Shown here: positions 15,353-23,071 of the stretch, piece by piece
Layout: each line of letters begins with the position of its first letter
Position numbering within the stretch: the stretch's first letter is position 1
From: Planktotalea sp.
GTDB taxonomy: Bacteria > Pseudomonadota > Alphaproteobacteria > Rhodobacterales > Rhodobacteraceae
Assembly: GCA_024645145.1 (NCBI GenBank)
Contig: JAHEGL010000089.1
Coordinates: 1-23,312 of the forward strand
Direction of reading: 5' to 3'
DNA: 23,312 bases
The notes under the pieces: generated by a model
Told to the model about the DNA's origin: nothing
The model's input: the letters and a program-made list of their open reading frames with translations, nothing else
Database searches by the model: none
Position numbers and translations under genes: made by a program

Positions 15353-17334
15353 CCACGACCTCTGTGTTCTTTGGCAAAGGTTGCAAACCAATCCAAAGCA
15401 GCGGGATTTCGCATGGCGTCTTTGCTGGCAACTTGTGATGCGTCTTGGCCCATGATCAATTTGCGGACGGGGATTTCCATTTTCTTGCCTGTCAACGTCA
15501 TGGGTATTGATGGGGTGGCGATGATTTCATCTGGCACATGGCGCGGACTGCGTTCGCTGCGCAACCGTTTTATAATCTCGGTTTTTAGGGGGGGCGTTAA
15601 ATCAACATCCTTCGTCATTTCCACAAAGAGCGGCATGTAATATCCGCCATCCGTTTGTTCGACGCAGACGATCAAACTGTCGGCAATTTCGTAAAAACCT
15701 TCTAGCGTTCGGTAAATTTCGGCCGACCCAATGCGCACGCCAAAACGGTTCAAGGTCGCGTCAGAACGCCCCAGAACAAAGCTCCCGCCGCGAGCGTTAA
15801 ACATCGCGCGATCCCCGTGATGCCAAACATGCGGATAGGTTTCGAAATAGCTTTCGTGATACCGTGATTTTTCCGCGTCGTTCCAAAAAAACAATGGCAT
15901 TGAGGGCATGGGTTGGCGCACCACCAACTCGCCCGCCGCGTCAATGATGACTTGTCCATCGTCATCGAATGCGACCGCATCGGTGCCTAATCCGGGGGCC
16001 TGTATTTCGCCTGCATAGGTTGGCAAATCAATTGAGCCCGCCAAAATTCCCGAACAAAATTCGGTGCCGCCCGATTGTGAAGATGCCCAGACATCGGATT
16101 TCACCGACGTTTTGACCCATTCAAAAACTTCTGGCGTAGCAGGTGATCCAACCAACAAAACAGATTGCAATGCTGTTAATTGGAATTCATCCTTTGGTAT
16201 GATCCCTTGATTACGCACCATTTGCAAATAGGTAGGGCTAATACCAAGTGTTGTCGCGCGGGTATCATTTGCAATTTTCCAAATCAGATGCGCATCAGGG
16301 TGGGCAGGGTGCCCATCGTACAAAACCGCACGCCCGTTCATCATCGGTCCCCACATCAAAGTGTTCCACACCATCCAACCGGTCGTGGAATAGAAAAATA
16401 ACGCGCCGTCTTTTGGAATTTCGAAATGAAACGCCGCTGATTTATAGTGTTCTAAAATGATCCCGTGATGCCCATGGACGATTGCTTTGGGCAGGCCAGT
16501 TGTTCCCGATGAAAACAAAACCCACAATGGATGGTCGGATGGGACACGTTCGAATTTAAAATTATGACGATCAATTTCGGGACCAGATAACATATAGTTC
16601 CACGTCAGGGTTTCACCTGTAAACCGCGGTATTTTTCGCGCTGCCGGATGATAATCCAACATGATCAAATGCGTCGCGGTTGGAAGTGCGTCCAATATGG
16701 TTTCCAAATCATCAATCCGGTCAAAATCATTGCCGCCAAAGCGATAACCGTTTGTCGCAAAAACAATTTTTGGTTCGATCTGTGAAAACCGGTCAGTCAC
16801 TGTTTTCGACCCAAATTCAGGCGCAGCAGAGGACCACACCGCCCCAATCGCTGTGCTGGCAAGCATTGCGATAACCGTTTCAGCAATATTTGGCATATAG
16901 GCGACGACACGATCGCCAGGCTGCACACCTAATCCGCGCAATGTTGTTGCCAAACGCCGTACTTTGCCCGCTATCTCGGACCAGCTCAGGCTGCGCAGAT
17001 CGCGCAATTCGGAACATTCCTCAATCATCGATCGGTTTGGATCGCCATTCGTTTCATTGCGCAAAACATGTTCTGCATAATTCACCGATGTGCCCGTGAA
17101 CCAACGGGTGTCGGGCATTGGGGTCTCTGTTTGAATCTGATCGATCGTTCCGTCGAATTGAATATCAAAATAGTCCCAAACCGCATGCCAAAACCCGCGG
17201 GTGTCGGTTATCGACCAGTGATGCAAATCGGAATAGCCAGAAAAGGATTGTCCGCGTGCCGACAGCCAACGCATAAAATCAAAGATGTGGCTATTTTCTT
17301 TTCGCTCTTTTGTGGCTTGCCAAAGCGGGGTCAT
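15349..17334 (-). CDS. Acetoacetyl-CoA synthetase (acetoacetate-CoA ligase)
   Basis: This is a 661-residue adenylate-forming ligase: acetoacetate + ATP + CoA gives acetoacetyl-CoA + AMP + PPi. Motifs are the P-loop-like FSSGTTGLPKAIVHGHHG, TTGWMVWN (A4 region), a GRSDATLNRFGVRIGSAEIYR hinge typical of AACS and acetyl-CoA synthetase relatives, and the catalytic lysine in TLTGKKMEIPVRKL. The N-terminal WxxHxWSI-type region and HPxHPD loop match AACS rather than acetyl-CoA synthetase. ATG at 17334 is preferred, with AGGA at good spacing, over a TTG 15 bp upstream. It follows the HAD phosphatase by one base and precedes the SDR with a 4-bp overlap. In this operon it would activate acetoacetate made by the carboxylase or by the SDR, for thiolytic cleavage to two acetyl-CoA. 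Confidence 0.92.
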   Translation of the reverse strand: MTPLWQATKERKENSHIFDFMRWLSARGQSFSGYSDLHHWSITDTRGFWHAVWDYFDIQFDGTIDQIQTETPMPDTRWFTGTSVNYAEHVLRNETNGDPNRSMIEECSELRDLRSLSWSEIAGKVRRLATTLRGLGVQPGDRVVAYMPNIAETVIAMLASTAIGAVWSSAAPEFGSKTVTDRFSQIEPKIVFATNGYRFGGNDFDRIDDLETILDALPTATHLIMLDYHPAARKIPRFTGETLTWNYMLSGPEIDRHNFKFERVPSDHPLWVLFSSGTTGLPKAIVHGHHGIILEHYKSAAFHFEIPKDGALFFYSTTGWMVWNTLMWGPMMNGRAVLYDGHPAHPDAHLIWKIANDTRATTLGISPTYLQMVRNQGIIPKDEFQLTALQSVLLVGSPATPEVFEWVKTSVKSDVWASSQSGGTEFCSGILAGSIDLPTYAGEIQAPGLGTDAVAFDDDGQVIIDAAGELVVRQPMPSMPLFFWNDAEKSRYHESYFETYPHVWHHGDRAMFNARGGSFVLGRSDATLNRFGVRIGSAEIYRTLEGFYEIADSLIVCVEQTDGGYYMPLFVEMTKDVDLTPPLKTEIIKRLRSERSPRHVPDEIIATPSIPMTLTGKKMEIPVRKLIMGQDASQVASKDAMRNPAALDWFATFAKEHRGRG

Positions 17335-17335
17335 T

Positions 17336-18172
17336 TTATGTTCCTGCAAATATTGGGTGGGTGATAAGATCAGTTAGGTTTTCAACGACCAAATGCGCGC
17401 GTTCATTTTCGGGAAAGCTGTGGAATGTGTCGCTATTCGCAATGCCTGTGGTAACGCCGATACAGGTACAACCGGCCTTCCGACCCATCCGAATTTCCAA
17501 CTTTGGATCGTCTCCGATGACGACCATTTCTTGTGCCTGTGCGCCTGTTAACGTCGTCACAACATCCAATCCTGCAACTGCGGGTTTACCAAACACGGTG
17601 ACCTTGGTGTCGGTTGCATTTTCCAAAGCAGCCGCAATCGCGCCGGAAATTCCCAACATGCGACCTTTCGAGGATGCGAAATAGGGCGCGACCGATCCCG
17701 CATAAGGGTGTGCGCCGTCCCAAACGGCCTGAACCACCGCTTCTAGCTCAGTGGCACCAAAATCGCGGGTGTATCCCAAAAGCACTGCATCAACGCTTGG
17801 TGCGTCTGCCGTGGGATCAACGATTTCGATGCCTGAATCGGCAACGGGAACGCGGGTGCCATCGCCCCCCATAACCATGATTTTGCGATATCCTTTGAGT
17901 GCCAAAGCTTGGGCCGCAACCGCCGCTGGAGTTAGAATTTGGCCATCCTTGATATGAATGCCCGCATCCGCCAACAACGGGTGATAATGTGCGGGTGGAA
18001 AGAATGTACCATTTGTATAGGCAACCACCGAAATACCCGCACGTTCGCATTGGGCAATCAAATCAATAGCGCCGGGTAGGGCGGTAAATGTGCCCGCTTC
18101 TTTGTTCATAAGCGCAAGCGTACCATCAATATCGAAAACGGCGGCTTTAACGCGTGGCTCTGTCATGGTCAT
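17336..18172 (-). CDS. HAD-superfamily phosphatase, NagD/subclass IIA type
   Basis: This 278-residue HAD hydrolase has motif I FDIDGTL with nucleophile Asp (about 15) and general acid Asp (about 17), motif II YTNGT, the subclass IIA cap between motifs II and III, motif III lysine in VFGKPAV, and motif IV VIGDDPKLEIRMGRKAG. Relatives hydrolyse small phosphate esters such as phosphoglycolate, 4-nitrophenyl phosphate or nucleotides. Its ATG overlaps the carboxyltransferase stop and its stop lies one base before the acetoacetyl-CoA synthetase start, so it is fully embedded in the operon. It may remove an unwanted phosphorylated side product or act on a pathway phosphate ester. No specific substrate can be read from the sequence. 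Confidence 0.87.
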   Translation of the reverse strand: MTMTEPRVKAAVFDIDGTLALMNKEAGTFTALPGAIDLIAQCERAGISVVAYTNGTFFPPAHYHPLLADAGIHIKDGQILTPAAVAAQALALKGYRKIMVMGGDGTRVPVADSGIEIVDPTADAPSVDAVLLGYTRDFGATELEAVVQAVWDGAHPYAGSVAPYFASSKGRMLGISGAIAAALENATDTKVTVFGKPAVAGLDVVTTLTGAQAQEMVVIGDDPKLEIRMGRKAGCTCIGVTTGIANSDTFHSFPENERAHLVVENLTDLITHPIFAGT

Positions 18173-19632
18173 TTCCCGTTCAATTCCAATTTAAAATCGC
18201 CTTTTTCAATTTTGATATGTTTGTGCTTTGATGTCGCGGTTAAATCACGGACCAAATCCAAAACCGGTTTTGATTTTGGATTATACACACGACGTGCTGG
18301 ACCGGCGGCGACCATGGCGTCAACCTGATCGGCGGGCATGACCGCGCGCAAAAGGAATTCTTCGTCGCTATATACGCGACCAATTTTTGCACGAAGTTCA
18401 GCTAATGACGCCATTTTGCTTTCGGCGGCCAATTCTTTGGCGCGCGGGGATGATTTGATCTTATCCTCAACCTGTGCATCCATGGGCATGGCGGGCGTGC
18501 CGAACCGGCCAAGGACATAGCGCGTGACTTCATCTGGAACGGTTTCATAACGTTCTTTCGCTGTCACGTTCATCAACGCTTGTGTGGCGACCAGCTGGCT
18601 AAAGGGCGTGACCATTATCGGATAACCAAATTCCGTACGTACCCGCACCACTTCGTCCAAGACAGCGGGCAACAACGCCTCGCGTCCGGTTTCTTTTAGC
18701 TGTCGGATCATTGTCCCCATGACGCCCCCGGGAATTTGATGGCGGAAATAGGTGCGATCAAAGTCGCTTGGGCCACGGTGGGACAACCCCTCTGCGGTTG
18801 CCAAGTTTGCAAAGTAACTATCCATGATGCGCATTGCGTCATCATCGACATCAACATCATGTCCCATGTCGCGCAGATTTGATACCGTTGTCGACATTGC
18901 GGGTTGCCCCGTGCCATTGGCCGCAGCAGACGCGGATGTGTGCAAACAGGTAACCCCCTGTTCCGCCGCCTCAAGGTATGAAAACGCGGCCAGACCGATC
19001 GTGGTGTGTGAATGAAATTCCAAGGGTGTCCCGTTCATCACACGGGTCAAAGCAGGCATCAGGGTTTTGGCACGTTCTGCCGAAATCAACCCGCCGGGAT
19101 CTTTGACATAGAGTTTGTCAAATTTTCCCGATGCACACAATGCTTTTGCCGCAGTCGCCCAATGTTCATCGTTATGCATGGGCGATAGGGTAAAGGTTAA
19201 AGCCGCCACAATCTGTGACCCACCTGCGCGGCGCGTGACATCGGCCATGCGTATCATTGCGGGCACGTTGTTCATCGGATCCATCACTGCAAAGCGTTCT
19301 ATCCCGTTATTCACCAAAAGCCGAAAAGCAAATTCCATCATTTCTTCAGAGGCAATTTCCCACGAAATAAACCGCATGCCCGTCGTTAAAAAGCTAAGCG
19401 GGGTATTGGGTGCCAAGTCTTTAAACAAACGCAAGCGTTCCCATGGGTTTTCTTTTTTGAAACGTACCGCGACCGCCATATGGGTCGATGTGGTAAAATC
19501 GATGCTTTCAAAACCGATACGGTCCATGATGGGTGCAATTTCCAACATCATGCCCGTGTCTAAACCGGTCGCGCCCCAATTTGATTGGTTTCCATCGCGC
19601 AGGGTGGTGTCCATAAGGGTGATCTGTGTCAT
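18169..19632 (-). CDS. Biotin-dependent carboxyltransferase subunit, pyruvate carboxylase/OadA-like, non-pyruvate substrate likely
   Basis: This is a 487-residue TIM-barrel carboxyltransferase followed by a PYC/OadA C-terminal domain. DTTLRDGNQS (8-17) opens the HMGL-like barrel with metal ligand Asp. VKDPGG carries Lys177, the carbamylated metal-bridging lysine of the family. HSH (207-209) gives the two histidine metal ligands, and NGTGQP (239-244) keeps the catalytic Thr241. Three pyruvate-site motifs are altered: GGATFD becomes TTSTHM (47-52), LLRGxN becomes LTTGMR (82-87, Arg replaced by Thr), and the GY tyrosine position is Trp91. There is no fused biotin domain. A separate BCCP and biotin carboxylase precede it. 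It therefore completes a three-part carboxylase, probably for a ketone rather than pyruvate; HMG-CoA lyase-type activity is unlikely given these neighbours. It overlaps both adjacent genes by ATGA. Confidence 0.85.
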   Translation of the reverse strand: MTQITLMDTTLRDGNQSNWGATGLDTGMMLEIAPIMDRIGFESIDFTTSTHMAVAVRFKKENPWERLRLFKDLAPNTPLSFLTTGMRFISWEIASEEMMEFAFRLLVNNGIERFAVMDPMNNVPAMIRMADVTRRAGGSQIVAALTFTLSPMHNDEHWATAAKALCASGKFDKLYVKDPGGLISAERAKTLMPALTRVMNGTPLEFHSHTTIGLAAFSYLEAAEQGVTCLHTSASAAANGTGQPAMSTTVSNLRDMGHDVDVDDDAMRIMDSYFANLATAEGLSHRGPSDFDRTYFRHQIPGGVMGTMIRQLKETGREALLPAVLDEVVRVRTEFGYPIMVTPFSQLVATQALMNVTAKERYETVPDEVTRYVLGRFGTPAMPMDAQVEDKIKSSPRAKELAAESKMASLAELRAKIGRVYSDEEFLLRAVMPADQVDAMVAAGPARRVYNPKSKPVLDLVRDLTATSKHKHIKIEKGDFKLELNGK

Positions 19633-20987
19633 GTTCGTGTCTCCGCGCTATCAAGAAAGCGTTGCAGGGAATTTGTATCAAAGCGCGCCGCTTGAAAGGC
19701 GTCCCATGTCATGATGCGCTGGTGAAGGGGGATGTTGGTCGTGATGCCATCCAAACGACACGTCGCCAATTGCTGCGCGAGCGTTGTAATCGCGGCGTCC
19801 CGAGTAGGACGGTGAACGATCATTTTGGCGATCATAGAGTCATAATAGGGAACAATCATGCAATTGGATTGCACATGGGTATCAATCCGCAAACCTGCCA
19901 TCGGCGGGAACCACGCGGTCGTAATGCGCCCCGGTGACGGCATGAAGTTATTTTCGCTGTCTTCAGCATTGATGCGGCATTCGATGGCGTGTCCAGTGAC
20001 GGCGATGTCAGATTGTGACTGGCGCAGATTGATGCCTTGGGCAATGTCGATTTGAAGTTGGATCAAATCCAGGCCGGTGATTTCCTCGGTTACGGGGTGT
20101 TCGACCTGAACACGCGCATTCATTTCCAGAAAGTAAAATTCACCGCGTTTGACATCAACCAAAAATTCAACGGTGCCCAGCGAAACGTACCCAATATGCC
20201 GCGCAAATTGTAACGCCGCCGCGTGTATTTGATCGCGCAAGAGTGGGTCAAGGTTCGGCGCAGGTGCTTCTTCGACGACCTTTTGGTATCGGCGTTGCAG
20301 TGAACATTCACGTTCGTGCGCATGCAAAATAGTGTCGCCATCCGAAATAATTTGCACCTCGATGTGACGGCCTTGTTCGACAAGCCGTTCGACATAAACG
20401 CGCCCGTCACCAAAGGAGGCGGTCGCCTCGGCCATGGCAAGTGTGATGCTTTGGGTTAATTCATGCGGGTGATCAACCCGCCGCATACCTTTGCCACCGC
20501 CGCCGGCGACAGCCTTGATCAACAGGGGGAAACCAATACGATCGGCGATGGCCTGTGCATCCTCGGCGGTGTCGATGGTGTCGCCAGGTACGACAGGCAC
20601 CCGCGCCGCGATCGCGTGTGTACGTGCGGTTAGTTTATCACCAACCGCGTCCAAGTTATCAGGCGTCGGACCGATGAAGATCATGTCATGGTCTAGGCAT
20701 CCTTGAGCGAGGGTGCGGTTTTCCGACAAAAACCCGTATCCAGGATGGATTGCATCACAACCTGTGGCACGTGCCGCGTGTAATATCAGGTCAACATTTA
20801 GATAACTTTGCGCTGACGGCGCAGGGCCAAGGCAGATAACCTTGTCCGCCAATCGCGCGCCCAAACTGTCACGATCTGCCTCAGAGACGCCGATTACGGT
20901 TTCAATGCGCATCAATCGCGCAGTTTTGATAATGCGCACCGCGATTTCACCACGATTGGCGATAAAGATTTTGCGGATCGGTGTCAT
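19629..20987 (-). CDS. Biotin carboxylase subunit (AccC-like ATP-grasp)
   Basis: This 452-residue enzyme carboxylates the biotin on BCCP using ATP and bicarbonate. The landmarks of E. coli AccC are all present: IANRGEIAVRII at the N-terminus, HPGYGFLSEN (81-90), the ATP glycine loop KAVAGGGGKGMRR (158-170), QRRYQKVVEEAP (231-241), and EMNARVQVEHPVTE with Glu288, Asn290 and Arg292 at the same numbers as E. coli. Length is right for a stand-alone subunit without a fused biotin domain. It lies 9 bp after the BCCP gene and overlaps the carboxyltransferase gene by ATGA. Because the neighbour is a PYC-type transferase rather than AccA/AccD, this is a catabolic second copy and not the fatty-acid acetyl-CoA carboxylase. 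Confidence 0.93.
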   Translation of the reverse strand: MTPIRKIFIANRGEIAVRIIKTARLMRIETVIGVSEADRDSLGARLADKVICLGPAPSAQSYLNVDLILHAARATGCDAIHPGYGFLSENRTLAQGCLDHDMIFIGPTPDNLDAVGDKLTARTHAIAARVPVVPGDTIDTAEDAQAIADRIGFPLLIKAVAGGGGKGMRRVDHPHELTQSITLAMAEATASFGDGRVYVERLVEQGRHIEVQIISDGDTILHAHERECSLQRRYQKVVEEAPAPNLDPLLRDQIHAAALQFARHIGYVSLGTVEFLVDVKRGEFYFLEMNARVQVEHPVTEEITGLDLIQLQIDIAQGINLRQSQSDIAVTGHAIECRINAEDSENNFMPSPGRITTAWFPPMAGLRIDTHVQSNCMIVPYYDSMIAKMIVHRPTRDAAITTLAQQLATCRLDGITTNIPLHQRIMTWDAFQAARFDTNSLQRFLDSAETRT

Positions 20988-20996
20988 GCGCGGCCT

Positions 20997-21449
20997 CTAG
21001 GGTTGCACGCGGATCAATGTTTGACCGTGCTCGACCAATTCGCCATTGGGGGCCGTAATCTCGACAACTGTGCCTGCGACACTTGATTGGACTTGGTTCA
21101 TCAATTTCATCACTTCGATGATCCCGATGATTGAGGTTTCAGTAATGACATCACCGACATTTACAAATGGATCAGCACCCGGTTTTGGCGCATGGTAAAA
21201 TGTTCCAAGTAACGGTGCAGGAACTGCGGTGCCCGCGTTTGATGAGTTGGGTGCCTTTGGCGTGGTTGGCACAGCGGCGGCCGGCATTGCCGGGTTGGCG
21301 GCGGGCGTCGGGGTCGCAGCGGGCGCGGTACCACCGGTTTTCGAAAGCGTAAGCTTAAGGTCGCCCATTTCAAGTTTTAGCTCATCGAAATCGGATTTTT
21401 GGACCAACTCTAAGATGTAATTGATATCATCGCGGGTTAAAGACGTCAT
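20997..21449 (-). CDS. Biotin carboxyl carrier protein (AccB-like)
   Basis: This 150-residue carrier protein has a short N-terminal domain (DELKLEMGDLKLTLSK, about 22-37), a flexible Ala/Pro-rich linker (about 41-80), and a C-terminal biotinyl domain from GTFYHAPKPGADPFVNVGD onward. The biotinylation motif is EVMKLMN with Lys115. The usual first position EAMKM is EVMKL here, still within what biotin ligases accept. It carries carboxybiotin from the biotin carboxylase to the carboxyltransferase downstream. It is the first gene of the operon, 89 bp after the IclR gene in the same direction, and the intervening sequence is AT-rich with a palindrome. AGGG seven bases before the ATG supports the start. 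Confidence 0.92.
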   Translation of the reverse strand: MTSLTRDDINYILELVQKSDFDELKLEMGDLKLTLSKTGGTAPAATPTPAANPAMPAAAVPTTPKAPNSSNAGTAVPAPLLGTFYHAPKPGADPFVNVGDVITETSIIGIIEVMKLMNQVQSSVAGTVVEITAPNGELVEHGQTLIRVQP

Positions 21450-21521
21450 GTTTTTGCCCTTTTTAATTCTGAAAACAGATTAAAAATCGCCAAGGCATTT
21501 CAACAATTGTATTTCAATATA

Positions 21522-21540
21522 AATTTCACCCAGTGAAATT
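21522..21540 (-). promoter_or_regulatory. Palindrome between IclR gene and carboxylase operon (candidate IclR operator)
   Basis: AATTTCAC-CCA-GTGAAATT is a perfect 8-bp inverted repeat, 73 bp before the BCCP ATG and overlapping the IclR stop codon. IclR-family proteins bind such AT-rich palindromes near their target promoters. There is no following T-run on the minus strand, so terminator function is less likely. Confidence 0.45.
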
Positions 21541-22357
21541 ATGACGGCGTATCCGTTTGGTATGCCCGTGCAATTTGATCTGCGGCGCGGCGCAACGCAG
21601 GTTCAAATTTTTCAACAGCATGATTGGTCGCCATGGATCGTACCGTCCATGTGATATTGATCGCGGCAATCGCAAATGAATTGTGCAGTATCGGAACCGC
21701 AATCGAATTTCGTTTATCGTCAATGTTTTGGCGGATTAAATCATAATCACCGCCAAAATCTGGATCGCGCAACGCATATCCGTTTTCGTGGGTATCGCGT
21801 ATGAATTTCGATACATATTCCGGATTTAAAGCCAAACGATCCCCTTGGCGCGGGGATGTTCGCAGACGCGCCAGAATGCCTTCGCGAACGTCTGGTGCGC
21901 AAAATGCCAAATAGGCGCGTCCCGATGCCGATCGAAGCATATTAATTTGAAATCCAATTGGGCCCAACGGGACGTCCTCAATTTCGGAATGAAGTGCGTT
22001 TGTTTCCATTACCTCCATATGCGTCAATCGCGGTAGCGCCAAAACAGATGGCCATTTTACGTCTTGGCTAAGGCTGCGCATGATCGGGGCGGCCAGTTCG
22101 ATCAAGCGCGCTTCGGGGTGGGGGCCATACACGTCATCGCGCAATTTAACTGACGCGATATACGCATTATCCGCCAAACGTTGCCAGACCACGCCATGCG
22201 CCACCAAAGTTTTTAGTATGCGCAACAAACTTGCTTTTGGGGTCTGGGTTATTTCGTAAAGTTGAGCCAGTGTTAATGGACCATGTTTTTGCAGCGACAA
22301 CAAAACCGTGATGCCGCGTCCCAAACTTTCAATTGTTTTGACAGATTTAGCTTTCAT
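21539..22357 (-). CDS. IclR-family transcriptional regulator
   Basis: This is a 272-residue regulator. The N-terminal winged helix is at about residues 10-70 (SLGRGITVLLSLQKHGPLTLAQLYEITQTPKASLLRILKTLVAHGVV), followed by the IclR effector-binding domain with the typical RSASGRAYLAF segment and a C-terminal VPILHNSFAIAAINI strand. The sequence resembles MhpR-like members that control aromatic or carboxylate catabolism. I use the ATG at 22357. A TTG nine codons upstream is in frame but less likely. It is transcribed towards the carboxylase operon and divergently from the GFA gene, so it probably controls the operon and possibly itself. The effector is unknown; a ketone, 3-hydroxy acid or acetoacetate would suit. 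Confidence 0.92.
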   Translation of the reverse strand: MKAKSVKTIESLGRGITVLLSLQKHGPLTLAQLYEITQTPKASLLRILKTLVAHGVVWQRLADNAYIASVKLRDDVYGPHPEARLIELAAPIMRSLSQDVKWPSVLALPRLTHMEVMETNALHSEIEDVPLGPIGFQINMLRSASGRAYLAFCAPDVREGILARLRTSPRQGDRLALNPEYVSKFIRDTHENGYALRDPDFGGDYDLIRQNIDDKRNSIAVPILHNSFAIAAINITWTVRSMATNHAVEKFEPALRRAADQIARAYQTDTPS

Positions 22358-22437
22358 TTCGTCGTTGTCTTGTCCACACTTCAATCACTTTGGGGCTTAT
22401 TGCTGATCAATTCCAGCAAAAAAGAAAAGGGACGAAA

Positions 22438-22899
22438 ATGTCTGTTTTACACGCGGGTGGGTGTCTTTGTGGGGACGTTCGTTTCGAAACGCAGGGCGAC
22501 CCAGAAAAAACGGCGTTATGTCATTGCCGGTATTGCCAATTGCGTACGGGTTCGGCGTTCGGTGTTTCGGTTTATTTTGATCAAGCGGCTGTTACCCTTC
22601 GACAGGGGCAAACGAAAACTTATACATTTCAAACGGAATCTGGGCGCGATTTCACGACTGAATTTTGCGTCAGGTGCGGCACAACAGTGTTTTGGCGCTT
22701 AGAGTTATTTCCGGGTAAGGTCGGCGTTGCCGGCGGTGCGTTTGATCCGCCAAGCTTTTGGTACGATGTATCGCGTGAGGTTTTTGTGCGTAACAAAGCG
22801 CCTTTTGCCAACTTTTGCCTTAACGATAGTCATGCCACGTCATCATCCTTTGATCCAAAAAAAGAAGAAGATGCGCGCATGGAGGTGCTGTCAGAATAA
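22438..22899 (+). CDS. GFA-family (glutathione-dependent formaldehyde-activating enzyme-like) zinc protein
   Basis: This 153-residue protein has the zinc-binding pattern of the GFA/CENP-V fold: CLC near residues 10-12, CHCRYC about 33-38, and CVRC about 82-85. AAGGGACG precedes the ATG at 22438, which I prefer to an upstream in-frame ATG at 22390. Members are annotated after Gfa of Paracoccus, which was linked to formaldehyde-glutathione adduct formation, but for most the function is unknown. It is divergent from the IclR gene across 80 bp and has no clear functional link to the carboxylase operon. A short stem (TGGGC/GCCCA, 22935-22947) followed by TCTTTT may end its transcript. Confidence 0.88.
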   Translation: MSVLHAGGCLCGDVRFETQGDPEKTALCHCRYCQLRTGSAFGVSVYFDQAAVTLRQGQTKTYTFQTESGRDFTTEFCVRCGTTVFWRLELFPGKVGVAGGAFDPPSFWYDVSREVFVRNKAPFANFCLNDSHATSSSFDPKKEEDARMEVLSE

Positions 22900-22934
22900 A
22901 CGACTATGCCCAAAGTCATGCTGGAATTATCGTC

Positions 22935-22954
22935 TGGGCGATGCCCAATCTTTT
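22935..22954 (+). terminator. Possible weak intrinsic terminator after the GFA gene
   Basis: TGGGC-GAT-GCCCA forms a 5-bp stem with a 3-base loop, followed closely by TCTTTT. It lies 36 bp after the GFA stop. The stem is short, so this is tentative. The rest of 22900-23071 shows no gene that I can support. Confidence 0.3.
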
Positions 22955-23071
22955 ATCCTTTCGCTATTTCAAAACCAGCCCTGAGATTATCCAACTTGCA
23001 GTTATCCTGTATGTGAAATTTCTGCTCTTACCGAATGGCGTTCATTGTTAATTTCATGAAATAGACGTCAA

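Noticed and set aside
18169..19632. HMG-CoA lyase or isopropylmalate synthase for the DTTLRDG protein
   Set aside because: The protein has the KD-x-GG, HxH and GTxQP pattern and the C-terminal PYC/OadA region, and sits between biotin carboxylase components, which fits a carboxyltransferase.
19115..19714. 199-codon plus-strand open frame opposite the carboxyltransferase
   Set aside because: Antisense to a gene with clear catalytic motifs; composition and lack of domains mark it as a shadow.
19629..21449. Housekeeping fatty-acid acetyl-CoA carboxylase accBC
   Set aside because: The genes are coupled to a PYC-type transferase and acetoacetyl-CoA synthetase behind an IclR gene; no AccA/AccD is nearby.
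22900..23071. tRNA gene or phage attachment site before the capsid fragment
   Set aside because: No cloverleaf or T-arm GTTCRA pattern in a suitable context and no repeated core was found in the window.
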